A stretch of 9,431 nt of DNA from Lentisphaerota bacterium (GCA_012511845.1 JAAZFF010000357.1:1-9431), one strand, 5' to 3'; shown: positions 1 through 9,022, counted from the stretch's first letter. The notes: a model not told the origin generated them from the sequence alone. Program-made: numbers and translations.

Positions 1-418
1 CCGTTACGTCAACACCTTCATTCCGCCGGCACATCCATTCTCCCAGTGTTTCAAGAGTGTACGTCGTTCCATCAGCATCCACAATCTCGCCAGCGGCAAT
101 AAAGCCCGGTGCTTCGAGTAATCGGTGAAAAGTGGCATGATTCCAGTGCAGTACGACAACTTCCACAGAGTTGCTGCCCTCAGTCAGAAAAGGACGCAGA
201 TTGTATTCGTCCAGCTCATGAAATTCAGGATAGCTGCGCGCAGGTCCGTATCCGACGAAGTTGCCGTTAACGATCAAGTGGTAATTCAGCCGGGAAGAAA
301 GGCGTATGAATGCTTTGCCGGATCTTCCTTTCAGCTTAAATTCCCTCTTGAATGATACCTGATCGACCCTGCGCAACTTCGCAGGGTCATAACTTTCAAT
401 CCAAATCCACTTTTTCAT
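1..418 (-). CDS. GH78-like (alpha-L-rhamnosidase-type) glycosidase, N-terminal part
   Basis: This is an open frame of 139 codons from ATG at 418-416, uninterrupted to the window edge, so the catalytic domain is not visible. I translated it by hand because it is cut by the boundary. The visible part is a beta-sandwich sugar-binding region. Residues 36-62 run from KAFIRLSSRLNYHLIVNG into NFVGYGPARS, and are followed by the DEYNLRPFL and LTEGSNSVEVVVLHW strands. The VNG-x-x-VG-x-GPxRS core followed by 'Y.L.P.L..G.N.V.V.V' is typical of N-terminal domains of GH78 alpha-L-rhamnosidases and their relatives. There is no signal peptide (MKKWIWIESYDPAK), so the enzyme is probably cytoplasmic and acts on imported oligosaccharides. 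The gene starts 9 bases after the stop of the beta-helix gene. The stop overlaps a weak purine-rich GAAAG ribosome site, which suggests translational coupling. A GH2 sugar-binding domain is the main alternative. The fold is fairly sure, the activity is not. Confidence 0.6.
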   Translation of the reverse strand, partial: MKKWIWIESYDPAKLRRVDQVSFKREFKLKGRSGKAFIRLSSRLNYHLIVNGNFVGYGPARSYPEFHELDEYNLRPFLTEGSNSVEVVVLHWNHATFHRLLEAPGFIAAGEIVDADGTTYTLETLGEWMCRRNEGVDVT

Positions 419-427
419 CAATTTCTT

Positions 428-3400
428 TCAATGTACCGTTGTAAAGTTGCTTCCTGAATCGATGGCTCCCGCAGTGCGTGAAGCACCCGCCTTGCGTCCT
501 GTGAAATCGCGCAGGAAAGGACCATCAAACTGCCAGGTGTAAAGTTCGTCGATCGTCGTCTTCGAGTCTTCGAGTGAGCCGAGAGCGATACGGAGAAAAT
601 CTATGGCACCGGAAAATGCTGTTGCTTGTCCATCCCCTTTGCCCACCATCAAGTTGCCTGTGTGTCTGGCAGAACCGCTTAATGTTGCATTCTGCTGTGC
701 AGCCAGTTTGCCGTCAATATAAAGTCTGAGAGCACCCGAACTTCTGTCAGCCTCTGCAATTGCATGGTGCCAGCGTCCATCTGCAACTGTGCCCGGAGAT
801 GTGACGGACACTTCAGAATCAGCCTTGACACGGAACTTGAGTGCGCCTGAATTGTCGAAACCCAATTCATAACCGCGCTCTCCGATACACGAGACAAGCG
901 CTGTTCCCTGGTTGCCGGCTACAGCCTGGAATATGACTTCGACGAGGAAGTTGTTCTGATCTGTATCATGAGGTCCGGGCATTCTTGACGGCAGCGGGGG
1001 AGTCGGTTGTCCGTACGGAACACTTACGGAAGCGTTTTCCGTTACGCCTTCCCAGTTTCCTGTAGGGGACATTCCGATCAGGAGTGAATAGGCGTTAAGG
1101 TTGTCGTGTGCGCTTGGATTTAATGTGAAGTCGTAGGAGCCTGCGTTGGCATCGGGTGTATAGAAGGAATGCGAATCGTACCCGCCCCAGCCATCAGTTT
1201 TGAGCCAGTGCAGATGCACCATCAACTTCTGCCCGGGGAATGTTTTTTTCAGTTTTACCGTTACTGTGTGCTCCTTGCCCGGTTCAAACATGGAGTCTGT
1301 AGTAACTTCCAGCCAGTCTGCCGGACTCTGAATCAGCTTTTCTGACGGTTGCTCTGTTGACTGGGAATCACCTGCTGGTGGTGGCAGGGTCAGGACTGTG
1401 CCACGAGCCGGGTTGAAGCGTATTGCGCCTTTGCACCAGTCTTCAAGCGGTCCGTTAATGTAGTCCGACGCCTCCAGATTTGTGCCTTGCAGATCGTGCC
1501 TGGGCAGCGCATAATAGTTATCGCGATTTACTACGAGTGGCGACATATACCAGTGCTCATCAAGTGCCACGGCGGGAGTTTTGTTGTTGCAGCGGAAATT
1601 CCATTCCCCGACTGTCCGGCTGAGCGACCACGGCACAAAGAATTTCACACCTTTGCCTGCTGCAGGAGAGTTTGGAACGGGGCGCATATCTCCCTGGGCA
1701 GGGTTGTGCATTATCTGTGCCTGTGTTGCAATCCCCACATCGTAAGCGAGCATTTTCTGTGATTCTGCAGCCTCTTTAAATCCATCGAGGTTTGTTTGTC
1801 CGAACCCTGTTCCTTCCAGATGTCCGAAAGTTTCAGGAATTTTTGAGAATACATTTCGAGAATATGCCATGGAATCGAGCTGGTAATTGGAATAAGTCGC
1901 CCCTTCGTCTTCCTTTTGTTTACCGTGTCCAAAGACAAATTGTGATATATCATCCCATACGTTGCCGAGGAAAAGCTGGCGTCCTCCGGCGGGAGACCAG
2001 CCTGAGCCTTCTGCAAAACGATATGCAGTGTTGTTGAAGAATGCATTCAGGATTGTCGGGGTTGCCTGGTAAAATGCGCTTCTATTGCAATATTTGCTTG
2101 TGAGGTCGTTATTTGCTCCCCAGGCGATGTTGTTGAAGTAGTAGTTTTTGAAGGCTCCATCCAGGTAAAAGGCGAAGCCGAGCCTGGAGTTGCCCTCGGG
2201 GTTTGCTGTCCAGTTCCAGTAGCCGCAGGGGTTAGCTGAAATGTTGTTGTAAACATATACGGGACCGCCCTGCCATGTTTCAATTCCGCCCCAGTCATTT
2301 GCAGCGAGGAGTGTCTGCACTGCCTTATTGTGATGCACGAAGCCGCGTGTCAGGGGAATGTCTGACGTTTCCCCGCTTCCCTTGCCCATGAAAACGAATA
2401 TGCCTGCTCCGTATGTTCGCTCAAGTATGTTGCCGGCGACTTCAAGGGTCTCCGGGAAACCGATATTGATTGCATGTGCGCTATCGCTCCGTACAGGACG
2501 ACGTCCAATTTCATTCAAACGGTTTCTGAGGACTTTCAGATCTCCGAAGAATGCGAACGGCGGATCAGACTTGCCCCAGCGGGCACTTCCCTCGAGATCC
2601 ATTGCTCCGAAGTCAGTAAAGCGGATATCATTATCGCAGATTACCACTTCATCCATGCTGTCGGTATCGGCAACTGCCTTCATGCGTATCGCCATATTGA
2701 CATGGGTGAAACTGTTGTTCGAAATCTTTACATCTTTACCTGTGCCCAAAAGTCTTACAGCAGCACTCTGCACATCATTATGAACAAACTGCCTTGCGGT
2801 AAGATCCCAGAAAAGATTTGAGAATCTGAACGACAGACCGCTTATCCTGACGTGTTTCAGTTCGTTGAAGTCCATCAGGTTTGTTCGACATGCGGCTTCA
2901 ATACGGAAGCTGTTGGGGTTTGCATCGCCCGGCAGGCGCATGTATAGACGTCCGCCCGCACCGGTTTTGTTAAACCAGAACTCTCCCGGTGAATCGAGGA
3001 AATTCGGCTTGTCCTCCAGAAAGTAGCGGTTGCCTGTTATGATCTGGCCGCTGTCGTTATACCAGAAACCCTGGAAACCGATTCCTTTTTTGTTTGCATC
3101 AAAAGATTCAATCAATGATGCAAACGGGGTTCCCATAACGATACCCCATTCGCTCCATACAAGACCTCCCACGTAATCGGATGCCTTGCCGGTGAGGTTT
3201 TGCGCATCTATGCCAAGATGCATTGTTACGCCATTGACCGTTGTCTTGTTTTTGCCTGTCCACCATTCCGGCTGCTGCCAGACAAACCACTCCGACATTA
3301 CGTCCTCGGGGTCGCTTATGCTCCAGTTTGGAGTTCGTGCCAGCGGTATTCTTGTGATGGAACCGTTTTGCGCAACTGCCCAGACGGCACGTGGTGCAAA

Positions 3401-3904
3401 ATTGATATCGGCATACCATACTTTGGCAGCTTCAGGGATATCGGTGCGATCCGCACCCTTGGTCCAGCCTGTAACTTGTTCTGATCCTGCTATAGTTGCC
3501 TCACCGGAGCCCCATGCGGGGTCGATGGTAAGTCGTATGGGGCGTTGTGCTGTACCGGTTAACCTGCCATTAAGAGATCCGCGATACATTACACCGCGTT
3601 TAAAGATATAGGTGTCGGCACCTATACCTGCTTTTGCATTGCCTGTTGCAGCGGGATCGAGCGGATGATGTTTCCATGCCGTACTTTTGGAGAGTCCGTC
3701 GCGCGTATCATTGCCGCTTTCATAATCGATGTACCTCACGTCAGTTCCTTTTTCTGCAACGAATGGCTGGGGTGCCCATTCCAGGTCTCCCCTGGGCGAC
3801 ACCTTTGCATGAGGTTGCTGCCATGAGTATCCGAAGACATTCATGGAAAGCAGTGTGATTAATGCGACGAGCAAAAACGATATTTTATGAACGTTGTCCT
3901 TCAT
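428..3904 (-). CDS. secreted right-handed parallel beta-helix protein with C-terminal LamG domain
   Basis: This 1158-residue exported protein is probably a polysaccharide-active enzyme. Residues 1-25 are a Sec signal peptide (KISFLLVALITLLSMNVFG). Residues 57-110 carry the entry motif of beta-helix carbohydrate enzymes (RYIDYESGNDTRDGLS, then TAWKHHPLDP and FKRGVMYRGSL). Residues 290-330 hold NRYFLE, LDSPGEFWF and GRLYMRLPGD, also typical of that group. About 345-660 is the parallel beta-helix, with repeated short strands and Asn ladders (KISNNSF, VVICDNDI, KVLRNRL, EVAGNILE, YVYNNIS, YYFNNIA). About 857-965 is a separate beta-sandwich-like module. It is flanked by Pro/Ser-rich linkers at 840-857 and 964-983. 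About 985-1125 is a LamG/concanavalin-A-like domain (DGRWHHAIAEADR, then ALRLYIDGKLA). Candidate catalytic acids are D537, E542 and D582, which is inference only. The ATG start is backed by AAAGG at 3918-3914 with a 9-base spacer. GH141-like hydrolase or polysaccharide lyase are both possible. A purely binding role cannot be excluded. Confidence 0.85.
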   Translation of the reverse strand: MKDNVHKISFLLVALITLLSMNVFGYSWQQPHAKVSPRGDLEWAPQPFVAEKGTDVRYIDYESGNDTRDGLSKSTAWKHHPLDPAATGNAKAGIGADTYIFKRGVMYRGSLNGRLTGTAQRPIRLTIDPAWGSGEATIAGSEQVTGWTKGADRTDIPEAAKVWYADINFAPRAVWAVAQNGSITRIPLARTPNWSISDPEDVMSEWFVWQQPEWWTGKNKTTVNGVTMHLGIDAQNLTGKASDYVGGLVWSEWGIVMGTPFASLIESFDANKKGIGFQGFWYNDSGQIITGNRYFLEDKPNFLDSPGEFWFNKTGAGGRLYMRLPGDANPNSFRIEAACRTNLMDFNELKHVRISGLSFRFSNLFWDLTARQFVHNDVQSAAVRLLGTGKDVKISNNSFTHVNMAIRMKAVADTDSMDEVVICDNDIRFTDFGAMDLEGSARWGKSDPPFAFFGDLKVLRNRLNEIGRRPVRSDSAHAINIGFPETLEVAGNILERTYGAGIFVFMGKGSGETSDIPLTRGFVHHNKAVQTLLAANDWGGIETWQGGPVYVYNNISANPCGYWNWTANPEGNSRLGFAFYLDGAFKNYYFNNIAWGANNDLTSKYCNRSAFYQATPTILNAFFNNTAYRFAEGSGWSPAGGRQLFLGNVWDDISQFVFGHGKQKEDEGATYSNYQLDSMAYSRNVFSKIPETFGHLEGTGFGQTNLDGFKEAAESQKMLAYDVGIATQAQIMHNPAQGDMRPVPNSPAAGKGVKFFVPWSLSRTVGEWNFRCNNKTPAVALDEHWYMSPLVVNRDNYYALPRHDLQGTNLEASDYINGPLEDWCKGAIRFNPARGTVLTLPPPAGDSQSTEQPSEKLIQSPADWLEVTTDSMFEPGKEHTVTVKLKKTFPGQKLMVHLHWLKTDGWGGYDSHSFYTPDANAGSYDFTLNPSAHDNLNAYSLLIGMSPTGNWEGVTENASVSVPYGQPTPPLPSRMPGPHDTDQNNFLVEVIFQAVAGNQGTALVSCIGERGYELGFDNSGALKFRVKADSEVSVTSPGTVADGRWHHAIAEADRSSGALRLYIDGKLAAQQNATLSGSARHTGNLMVGKGDGQATAFSGAIDFLRIALGSLEDSKTTIDELYTWQFDGPFLRDFTGRKAGASRTAGAIDSGSNFTTVH

Positions 3905-3946
3905 TTCAACATACCTTTCTATTTATAAATTATTCTGCTTCGGAGC

Positions 3947-6900
3947 TTATTTTGCCGTAACAGCAGTAATAGCGACAAGCGCAGGGGTTCCGACCCCGAC
4001 ATCAACCGGAATCATGTCTACTGAAGAGATTTCAACATCGGGGCGGGGGTTGTTCCATTGCATGGAATATGCCGCAGCATGAGTGTCAGTTCCTTCGTAA
4101 AGTCGCGTCCAGGCAAGCAGTGCGCCGGGGAGAGAGACAGGGTTACCCTGGGTGTAGTGCTCGATATCAATTTCGGAGCGAACAGGTATCTCTGCTGTTT
4201 CTCCATCAGCATAATGGACGACATATTTGAACATGGTATCCACTTTTCCAGATTCGATATCATGTTCAGAGCGGCGACGATCTATTTTTGCCGTATGCAG
4301 GAAAAACAGCGCATCAGCCTTGGTTTCAACAGGTATGCCTTCTATTTTTTCCGGCAGTTTACCGGGAACGCCGTGACCTCCCAGCATGAGAATCTGCGGG
4401 GTGGGGGAGGTGGGCATTTCATAGATATCGAAATCAACACCTGCCATCTTGTGTTTCCCGGCGGGAAGTGCTGCGAAAGTAAATCTGTTATCACCAAACC
4501 AGCCTTTATCATCTTTATACGTAGTAGCCTTTGTATGGATGTCGATTGGCAGGCAGTCGAGACCGCCACCGGCAATAACAGTACGGCCAACAGAAAAGGA
4601 TGCTTTCATGTTTTTCAAAACGGCTGAAATAATCGCCTGTTTTTTTAATCTGTTGACAGGTACAACCTCGTTCTCCTGGAATTTTATGTTGCACAAAATT
4701 ACGTTGCCGTTGCCTTTTACGTATTGAACGAGTCCTCCGACATTAAGCATGGGTTTCACAGTTTTCCTGTAATTATCGCTTCTCTCAGCCATCAGGTTTA
4801 TATTGTCGATTCCCTGCGTCTGAGATTTGCCCGGTGCCAGATGCCACTCCATTGTTCTGAGCTTGAAGTTTTTACCGGCAAGAGGAGGTTTAATGGCGAA
4901 AGTCTGGGCATCTCCTGTCGGCTCCATCGCAAATTCGCGATTATCTCCCGTTTCGTTTTCAAGAGAGATTTTTGTTGTCGGGTTGTAGTTTACTGACTGG
5001 TCGTACGTAATCTCGTAAAGTGTTTCTTCGCGGGGCAGATCGATTGTCATTTCGAACGGCTCATTGTTTTCCGGGATCGGGAAGTCAATTATGAGCTTCC
5101 AACCATCGGCTCCGACAAAGCCGTTGACTATATTGTCATACGAATGGAAGTCACTCGTTGCAAATGGAGCAACGTCATCCGTATCCACAATATACGTAAA
5201 TACATCACTTGAAACAAATTCTCCTGCCTGCCATGGGAAAATGCGTTCTCCTGAGAGCATCGTGAGGTCGCCGCTTGAGATGCCGGAGGTAAGCGGATTG
5301 CGAGCATCAGGGAACTGCACCCGTTCACGCTTGAACGGACGTATCAAATGCTCAACTCCAACTATCTTGTTGAAGCTGTCTATTCCTTCCGGCGTGAGTC
5401 CGTGAAGCATGAGTGAGCCGCCGCGTTTCCAGAAGTCCTCCAGGAGGCTCATTTGCGATGCGAGAGAAGCCAGATTTTCGGGATCAGCGGAAACAATCGC
5501 TATTCCATTTTTTGCGTTTTTGACAGATTCAACGGGGTTGGCAGCTTCATCATATTTCAGACCGATAACCCTCAGATTTTCCGCCAGCCACTCATCATTG
5601 ATGCAGGCAGAGACAGGAAGTGAGATCTGTTTGTATGAAAGCGCTCCATCGATTATGTTGGCAAGCATCTGTCGTGCAGCAGCATTGTTGGAGAAGTTGT
5701 CATCGATTGCAAGCTGGCTTGTATAGATTACGCCCTTGCCCACGGGTATTTCAGTCAGGGCTGTCTGTGTAAGGCGCGGTCCGACCTGCAATAGACTTTT
5801 TGCCCCTCTTACCGGTTTGCTGTAAGCATTTCTATATATCGGAGCACCAACCTTCCATGTAAAAAAGTCTTTGTCTGCAACACCGTAAAATACCTCGTGC
5901 GATGAGTCTTCAATGAAGGCTGTTCTTCCCTCTGTCGCAAAACTTCTGCCTTTTGTTGAGGCTGATTCCATCTCTGCCGGGAATGCCTGATGCTTAAGCG
6001 GGTTTGTCTGATCGAGTACAACTACAGAACGCCCCTCGACAGCAAATGCTGAAAGCACAGGGGAAACACTGCACTCTTCATCAAGAGCATCTGAGCCTAC
6101 AATAAGCAGCTTTGCGCTTGCAGGAATTTCCTCGAGTGATGCTACGGATGTAAATGGAATTTTCAGTGATTTCAGGGACTCTCCGGTTTTGTTCCGCGGA
6201 TCATATAGTGCTATGGAGTTGCGTGACATCTTGCCGCGTGTCTTTATCTTTGGAAGTATGGAAACTTTTTTTGTGTCGGTGAAAATCTCTTTCCCATCAG
6301 CTTCCAGAGAAAGGACAAGTTCGGCTTCCGTTCTTCTTCGAACTTTCGGTATGCGTATATCTTCCGCAAACTTCTCGTTTTCGCCGGGAGCCACGTTATG
6401 TGTTGTAGTTTTTTTATAGCGTACTTTTCCGTCAACGATCAACTTCCTCGTAAAGGAAAGTGGAGAATCGTACTGCGTATCATTGAAAACACCGAATGTG
6501 CGTGTTGCCGATTCGGCTGATTCAAACGTCCAGTTCCATTCACGTGTAAAAACGGCGCGCGGCGCATTTGCGACCCACTGTGCAGTGCCGCCATCCCCGC
6601 CTACCCAGAAATGCCAGGCTGCATAATGTTCGCCCCACCTGTAGCCTTCGTTGAGCATGCGGTAGCAAATCGCATTCGATTCACCCAGCGCCGACTTTCC
6701 GCGAAATGCAGCTTCGCCTCCCCATTGTGCGTAATCGCCGGGATCGATTCCTGCTGCGTAGTAATCTTCTCCCAGATAGCGCGGACGCACTTCATCCCAC
6801 AGCCATCTTCCGCGACCTCCGCCTTCCGGGAAGCTTTCGTAAGCAAGATCAGGGTATCGTGTATCAAGTGTGGCAACGTAATGGTCGCCATGCACTTCAA

Positions 6901-9022
6901 GAGAGTTGTCCTTCAGTGCTCCTCCGCCATCGATCATGACGCTGCGTGTGGGGTCAACTGCCATTACGGCATCATGCACTTCCTTGATTTTGCCCTCGTA
7001 CTCATCCATCAGGGGACTGTTGCCAAGCAGGTTTATAAGGTTTATGTATGCAAACTCATTTTCGATTGTCCAGATCTGGATCGATGGATGGTTGCGCTCA
7101 CCTTTAACTTGGGCTACGCACTGGTCGAGCCAGTTTTTCATAAGCGTCAGCTTCGCATTGGATCCGTCCTGCTTTTTGACTGTTTCCTGGTCATTTTCTG
7201 AAAACTGATAACCGATTACTTCACCGTCTACTGTTGAGTTTCTCCTTATAACGACGCCGCTGCGATCGAAGAAGTCGAGCGCTTCATCGGCTTCAAGTTG
7301 TCCGAGCCAGTTGGGGTTGTGCCCCGCCTGTCCGGCTGTTACGAAGCGTGCCGTCCGTTGCATGCTCCTGCGGTACGATTCGAGCCACTGCTCCGGATTG
7401 CTGCCGCCTACGGATACGTCTGCCCACATGTGCCAGACTACGCCGTTGAGAGTGAATTTTTTCCCTTCCATGCGCCATTCCCTGAATCCGAACGGTGTTT
7501 CACGTACATCAACAGTGTTGCCACCAACGGAAATTATTGTGCGCAGTTTGTAAAGTTGCGGTTCATCCGGCCACCAGAGTCGCGGGTTGTCCCAGTCGTC
7601 AGACGTTTCAATAGTTGTCGTGTCTTTGGCAGCAACATTGAATGTTCTTGTTTTGAATTTCTTTTCAACTTCACCTGTATCCGGATTTACGGCTTCGTGT
7701 GTAACTTCGAAAGTCACATCTTCTGATGCTGCAGAAGTCACTTCGATTTCCACATTAAGTTTGTTATCTGCCACAGAAGGTTTTACAAAAACATCAGAGG
7801 AGTATACTTTGCCGGCGGCAACAAATGCAGGTGTGCCGAGAATACCTGATTGCGGACAGTTCCATATTGGATAATCAAGATCCTGAAATCCGCGACTTAA
7901 AATATCTATCGGCAAGTTGAATGCCCTGCGCAGCTTCATCGGTCGCTCCGGATCAGCGGAGTAGCCATACCAGGCGTCGCGTATACCAACCATTATTTCA
8001 TTGTTTTCGCCCGGTTTTACGGCTTTGGTAACATCGATCTGAAAACGGCAGAAGGGATTCTTTTCGAACCCGCAGAGTTCGCCGTTCACATAAACAGTGG
8101 TATTAAGGTTGTTTAGGGGGAAGTCTATAAAAAACGATCTTTCCTTCATCGTTTCCGGAACAGAAATACGAGTGCGATACCAGATGCGGTGTGCGAAAAG
8201 CAAATCAGGACGCAACTGATTTTTGTCTCCGGGAACAGCGATGGCACGGAAAACCGGATTCTCGGGAAGTTCGTTTATAGGGGAAGCGACCTCGCCCGGA
8301 AGTTGCTCATCGTGGCGGGCTGCTTGCCACGTGCCTTTGAGGGAAACACTGGAGCGGTTTCCAGCTTCAGCTTCAGGCAGTTCGAAGACAAAAGCTTCTG
8401 CTGCCAAATCTTCTTCTGAACGCGCTGATCCGTCGCCTGGTTTGAACTTCCCATCGGGGAAGAACTTTCCTTCATGTATGCAGAAGGCATCTCCTGCGTA
8501 AAGTATGCGGTTGAATTCTCCCTTTTCGTTTTTGATTTTCTGCAAGCGTATTTCCAGCATGTGGTCGCCTTCATCAAGTTGTGCATTGCCCAATTTCAGC
8601 CATGCAACCTCGCACCAGAAGGCAATATTCATCAAGTCTGTCGTCAGCTCTTCTGAGGAAATTTTAGACCACTCTCCATCATCCAGGCGCCATTCAAAGT
8701 CTGATCTGGCGAATTCGAAGCCGACTCGCCCCCATACTTCATAGTCGGCAGGCTTTGTGATTTTGAAAGGGTGTTTTATAACAACACCTTCTTCGGGCAC
8801 AGTCTCGTCAATCTTGTCGGCATCGATACTGATGTGCATCCATACACCCTCCGAGAGAAAGGATGTGTTGCCCCAGCCGGAATTATTTACAGGGACGTTG
8901 GCATTGCCCAGTTCGCCCTCAAGCCAGACGAATTCTGCAGCATTACTGTATATTGTTGAAATGGATAATAATGTTGCTATTGTTATGCAACCGAGAATTG
9001 AACGCAAGGTTGAATTTGGCAC
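3947..9022 (-). CDS. secreted GH2-type glycosidase with CBM-like, amidotransferase-like, discoidin-like and NPCBM-like modules
   Basis: This is a 1691-residue exported glycoside hydrolase, far longer than ordinary GH2 enzymes (about 600-1050). Numbering is from the GTG at 9022. Residues 1-28 are a signal peptide (cut near SNA|AEF). About 32-181 is a CBM6/35-like beta-sandwich (WLEGELGNAN, then ADYEVWGRVGF). About 226-351 is the GH2 sugar-binding domain (LKGTWQAARHDEQ, TTVYVNGELCGFEKNPF, PGENNEIMVGIRD). About 406-516 is the GH2 Ig-like domain, ending LWWPDEPQLYKL and FGFREW. About 518-841 is the TIM barrel. NHPSIQIWTIENEF puts the acid/base at E656 (codon 7057-7055), and RPRYLGEDYYAAG offers E752 as nucleophile (codon 6769-6767). 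About 936-1126 and 1173-1290 are Rossmann-type, amidotransferase-like segments (DFWKRGGSLMLHGLTPEG). About 1292-1413 is discoidin-like. About 1491-1681 is an NPCBM-like C-terminal region (GWFGDNRFTFAALPAGKHKMAGVDF). It is the first gene of the leftward operon. Substrate is unknown; beta-galactosidase, beta-glucuronidase or beta-mannosidase-type activity are options. Confidence 0.88.
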   Translation of the reverse strand: MPNSTLRSILGCITIATLLSISTIYSNAAEFVWLEGELGNANVPVNNSGWGNTSFLSEGVWMHISIDADKIDETVPEEGVVIKHPFKITKPADYEVWGRVGFEFARSDFEWRLDDGEWSKISSEELTTDLMNIAFWCEVAWLKLGNAQLDEGDHMLEIRLQKIKNEKGEFNRILYAGDAFCIHEGKFFPDGKFKPGDGSARSEEDLAAEAFVFELPEAEAGNRSSVSLKGTWQAARHDEQLPGEVASPINELPENPVFRAIAVPGDKNQLRPDLLFAHRIWYRTRISVPETMKERSFFIDFPLNNLNTTVYVNGELCGFEKNPFCRFQIDVTKAVKPGENNEIMVGIRDAWYGYSADPERPMKLRRAFNLPIDILSRGFQDLDYPIWNCPQSGILGTPAFVAAGKVYSSDVFVKPSVADNKLNVEIEVTSAASEDVTFEVTHEAVNPDTGEVEKKFKTRTFNVAAKDTTTIETSDDWDNPRLWWPDEPQLYKLRTIISVGGNTVDVRETPFGFREWRMEGKKFTLNGVVWHMWADVSVGGSNPEQWLESYRRSMQRTARFVTAGQAGHNPNWLGQLEADEALDFFDRSGVVIRRNSTVDGEVIGYQFSENDQETVKKQDGSNAKLTLMKNWLDQCVAQVKGERNHPSIQIWTIENEFAYINLINLLGNSPLMDEYEGKIKEVHDAVMAVDPTRSVMIDGGGALKDNSLEVHGDHYVATLDTRYPDLAYESFPEGGGRGRWLWDEVRPRYLGEDYYAAGIDPGDYAQWGGEAAFRGKSALGESNAICYRMLNEGYRWGEHYAAWHFWVGGDGGTAQWVANAPRAVFTREWNWTFESAESATRTFGVFNDTQYDSPLSFTRKLIVDGKVRYKKTTTHNVAPGENEKFAEDIRIPKVRRRTEAELVLSLEADGKEIFTDTKKVSILPKIKTRGKMSRNSIALYDPRNKTGESLKSLKIPFTSVASLEEIPASAKLLIVGSDALDEECSVSPVLSAFAVEGRSVVVLDQTNPLKHQAFPAEMESASTKGRSFATEGRTAFIEDSSHEVFYGVADKDFFTWKVGAPIYRNAYSKPVRGAKSLLQVGPRLTQTALTEIPVGKGVIYTSQLAIDDNFSNNAAARQMLANIIDGALSYKQISLPVSACINDEWLAENLRVIGLKYDEAANPVESVKNAKNGIAIVSADPENLASLASQMSLLEDFWKRGGSLMLHGLTPEGIDSFNKIVGVEHLIRPFKRERVQFPDARNPLTSGISSGDLTMLSGERIFPWQAGEFVSSDVFTYIVDTDDVAPFATSDFHSYDNIVNGFVGADGWKLIIDFPIPENNEPFEMTIDLPREETLYEITYDQSVNYNPTTKISLENETGDNREFAMEPTGDAQTFAIKPPLAGKNFKLRTMEWHLAPGKSQTQGIDNINLMAERSDNYRKTVKPMLNVGGLVQYVKGNGNVILCNIKFQENEVVPVNRLKKQAIISAVLKNMKASFSVGRTVIAGGGLDCLPIDIHTKATTYKDDKGWFGDNRFTFAALPAGKHKMAGVDFDIYEMPTSPTPQILMLGGHGVPGKLPEKIEGIPVETKADALFFLHTAKIDRRRSEHDIESGKVDTMFKYVVHYADGETAEIPVRSEIDIEHYTQGNPVSLPGALLAWTRLYEGTDTHAAAYSMQWNNPRPDVEISSVDMIPVDVGVGTPALVAITAVTAK

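Noticed and set aside
125..355. Rightward 76-codon open frame near the left edge.
   Set aside because: It overlaps the GH78-like frame on the other strand, which has clear domain motifs.
2358..2783. Rightward 141-codon open frame opposite the beta-helix region.
   Set aside because: Complement of the repetitive helix coding sequence; Ser/Arg/Leu-rich low-information product.
3905..3946. Internal promoter or terminator between the GH2 and beta-helix genes.
   Set aside because: The 42 bases contain only a ribosome site, AT-rich sequence and a 3-base-arm mini-hairpin; nothing supports separate transcription.
4058..4627. Rightward 189-codon open frame opposite the GH2 C-terminal region.
   Set aside because: Antisense to the NPCBM-like region, Cys- and Arg-rich nonsense-like composition, no domain.
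6611..7201. Rightward 196-codon open frame opposite the GH2 barrel.
   Set aside because: It lies wholly antisense to a confidently identified catalytic domain and shows no recognisable domain; I judge it a shadow frame.
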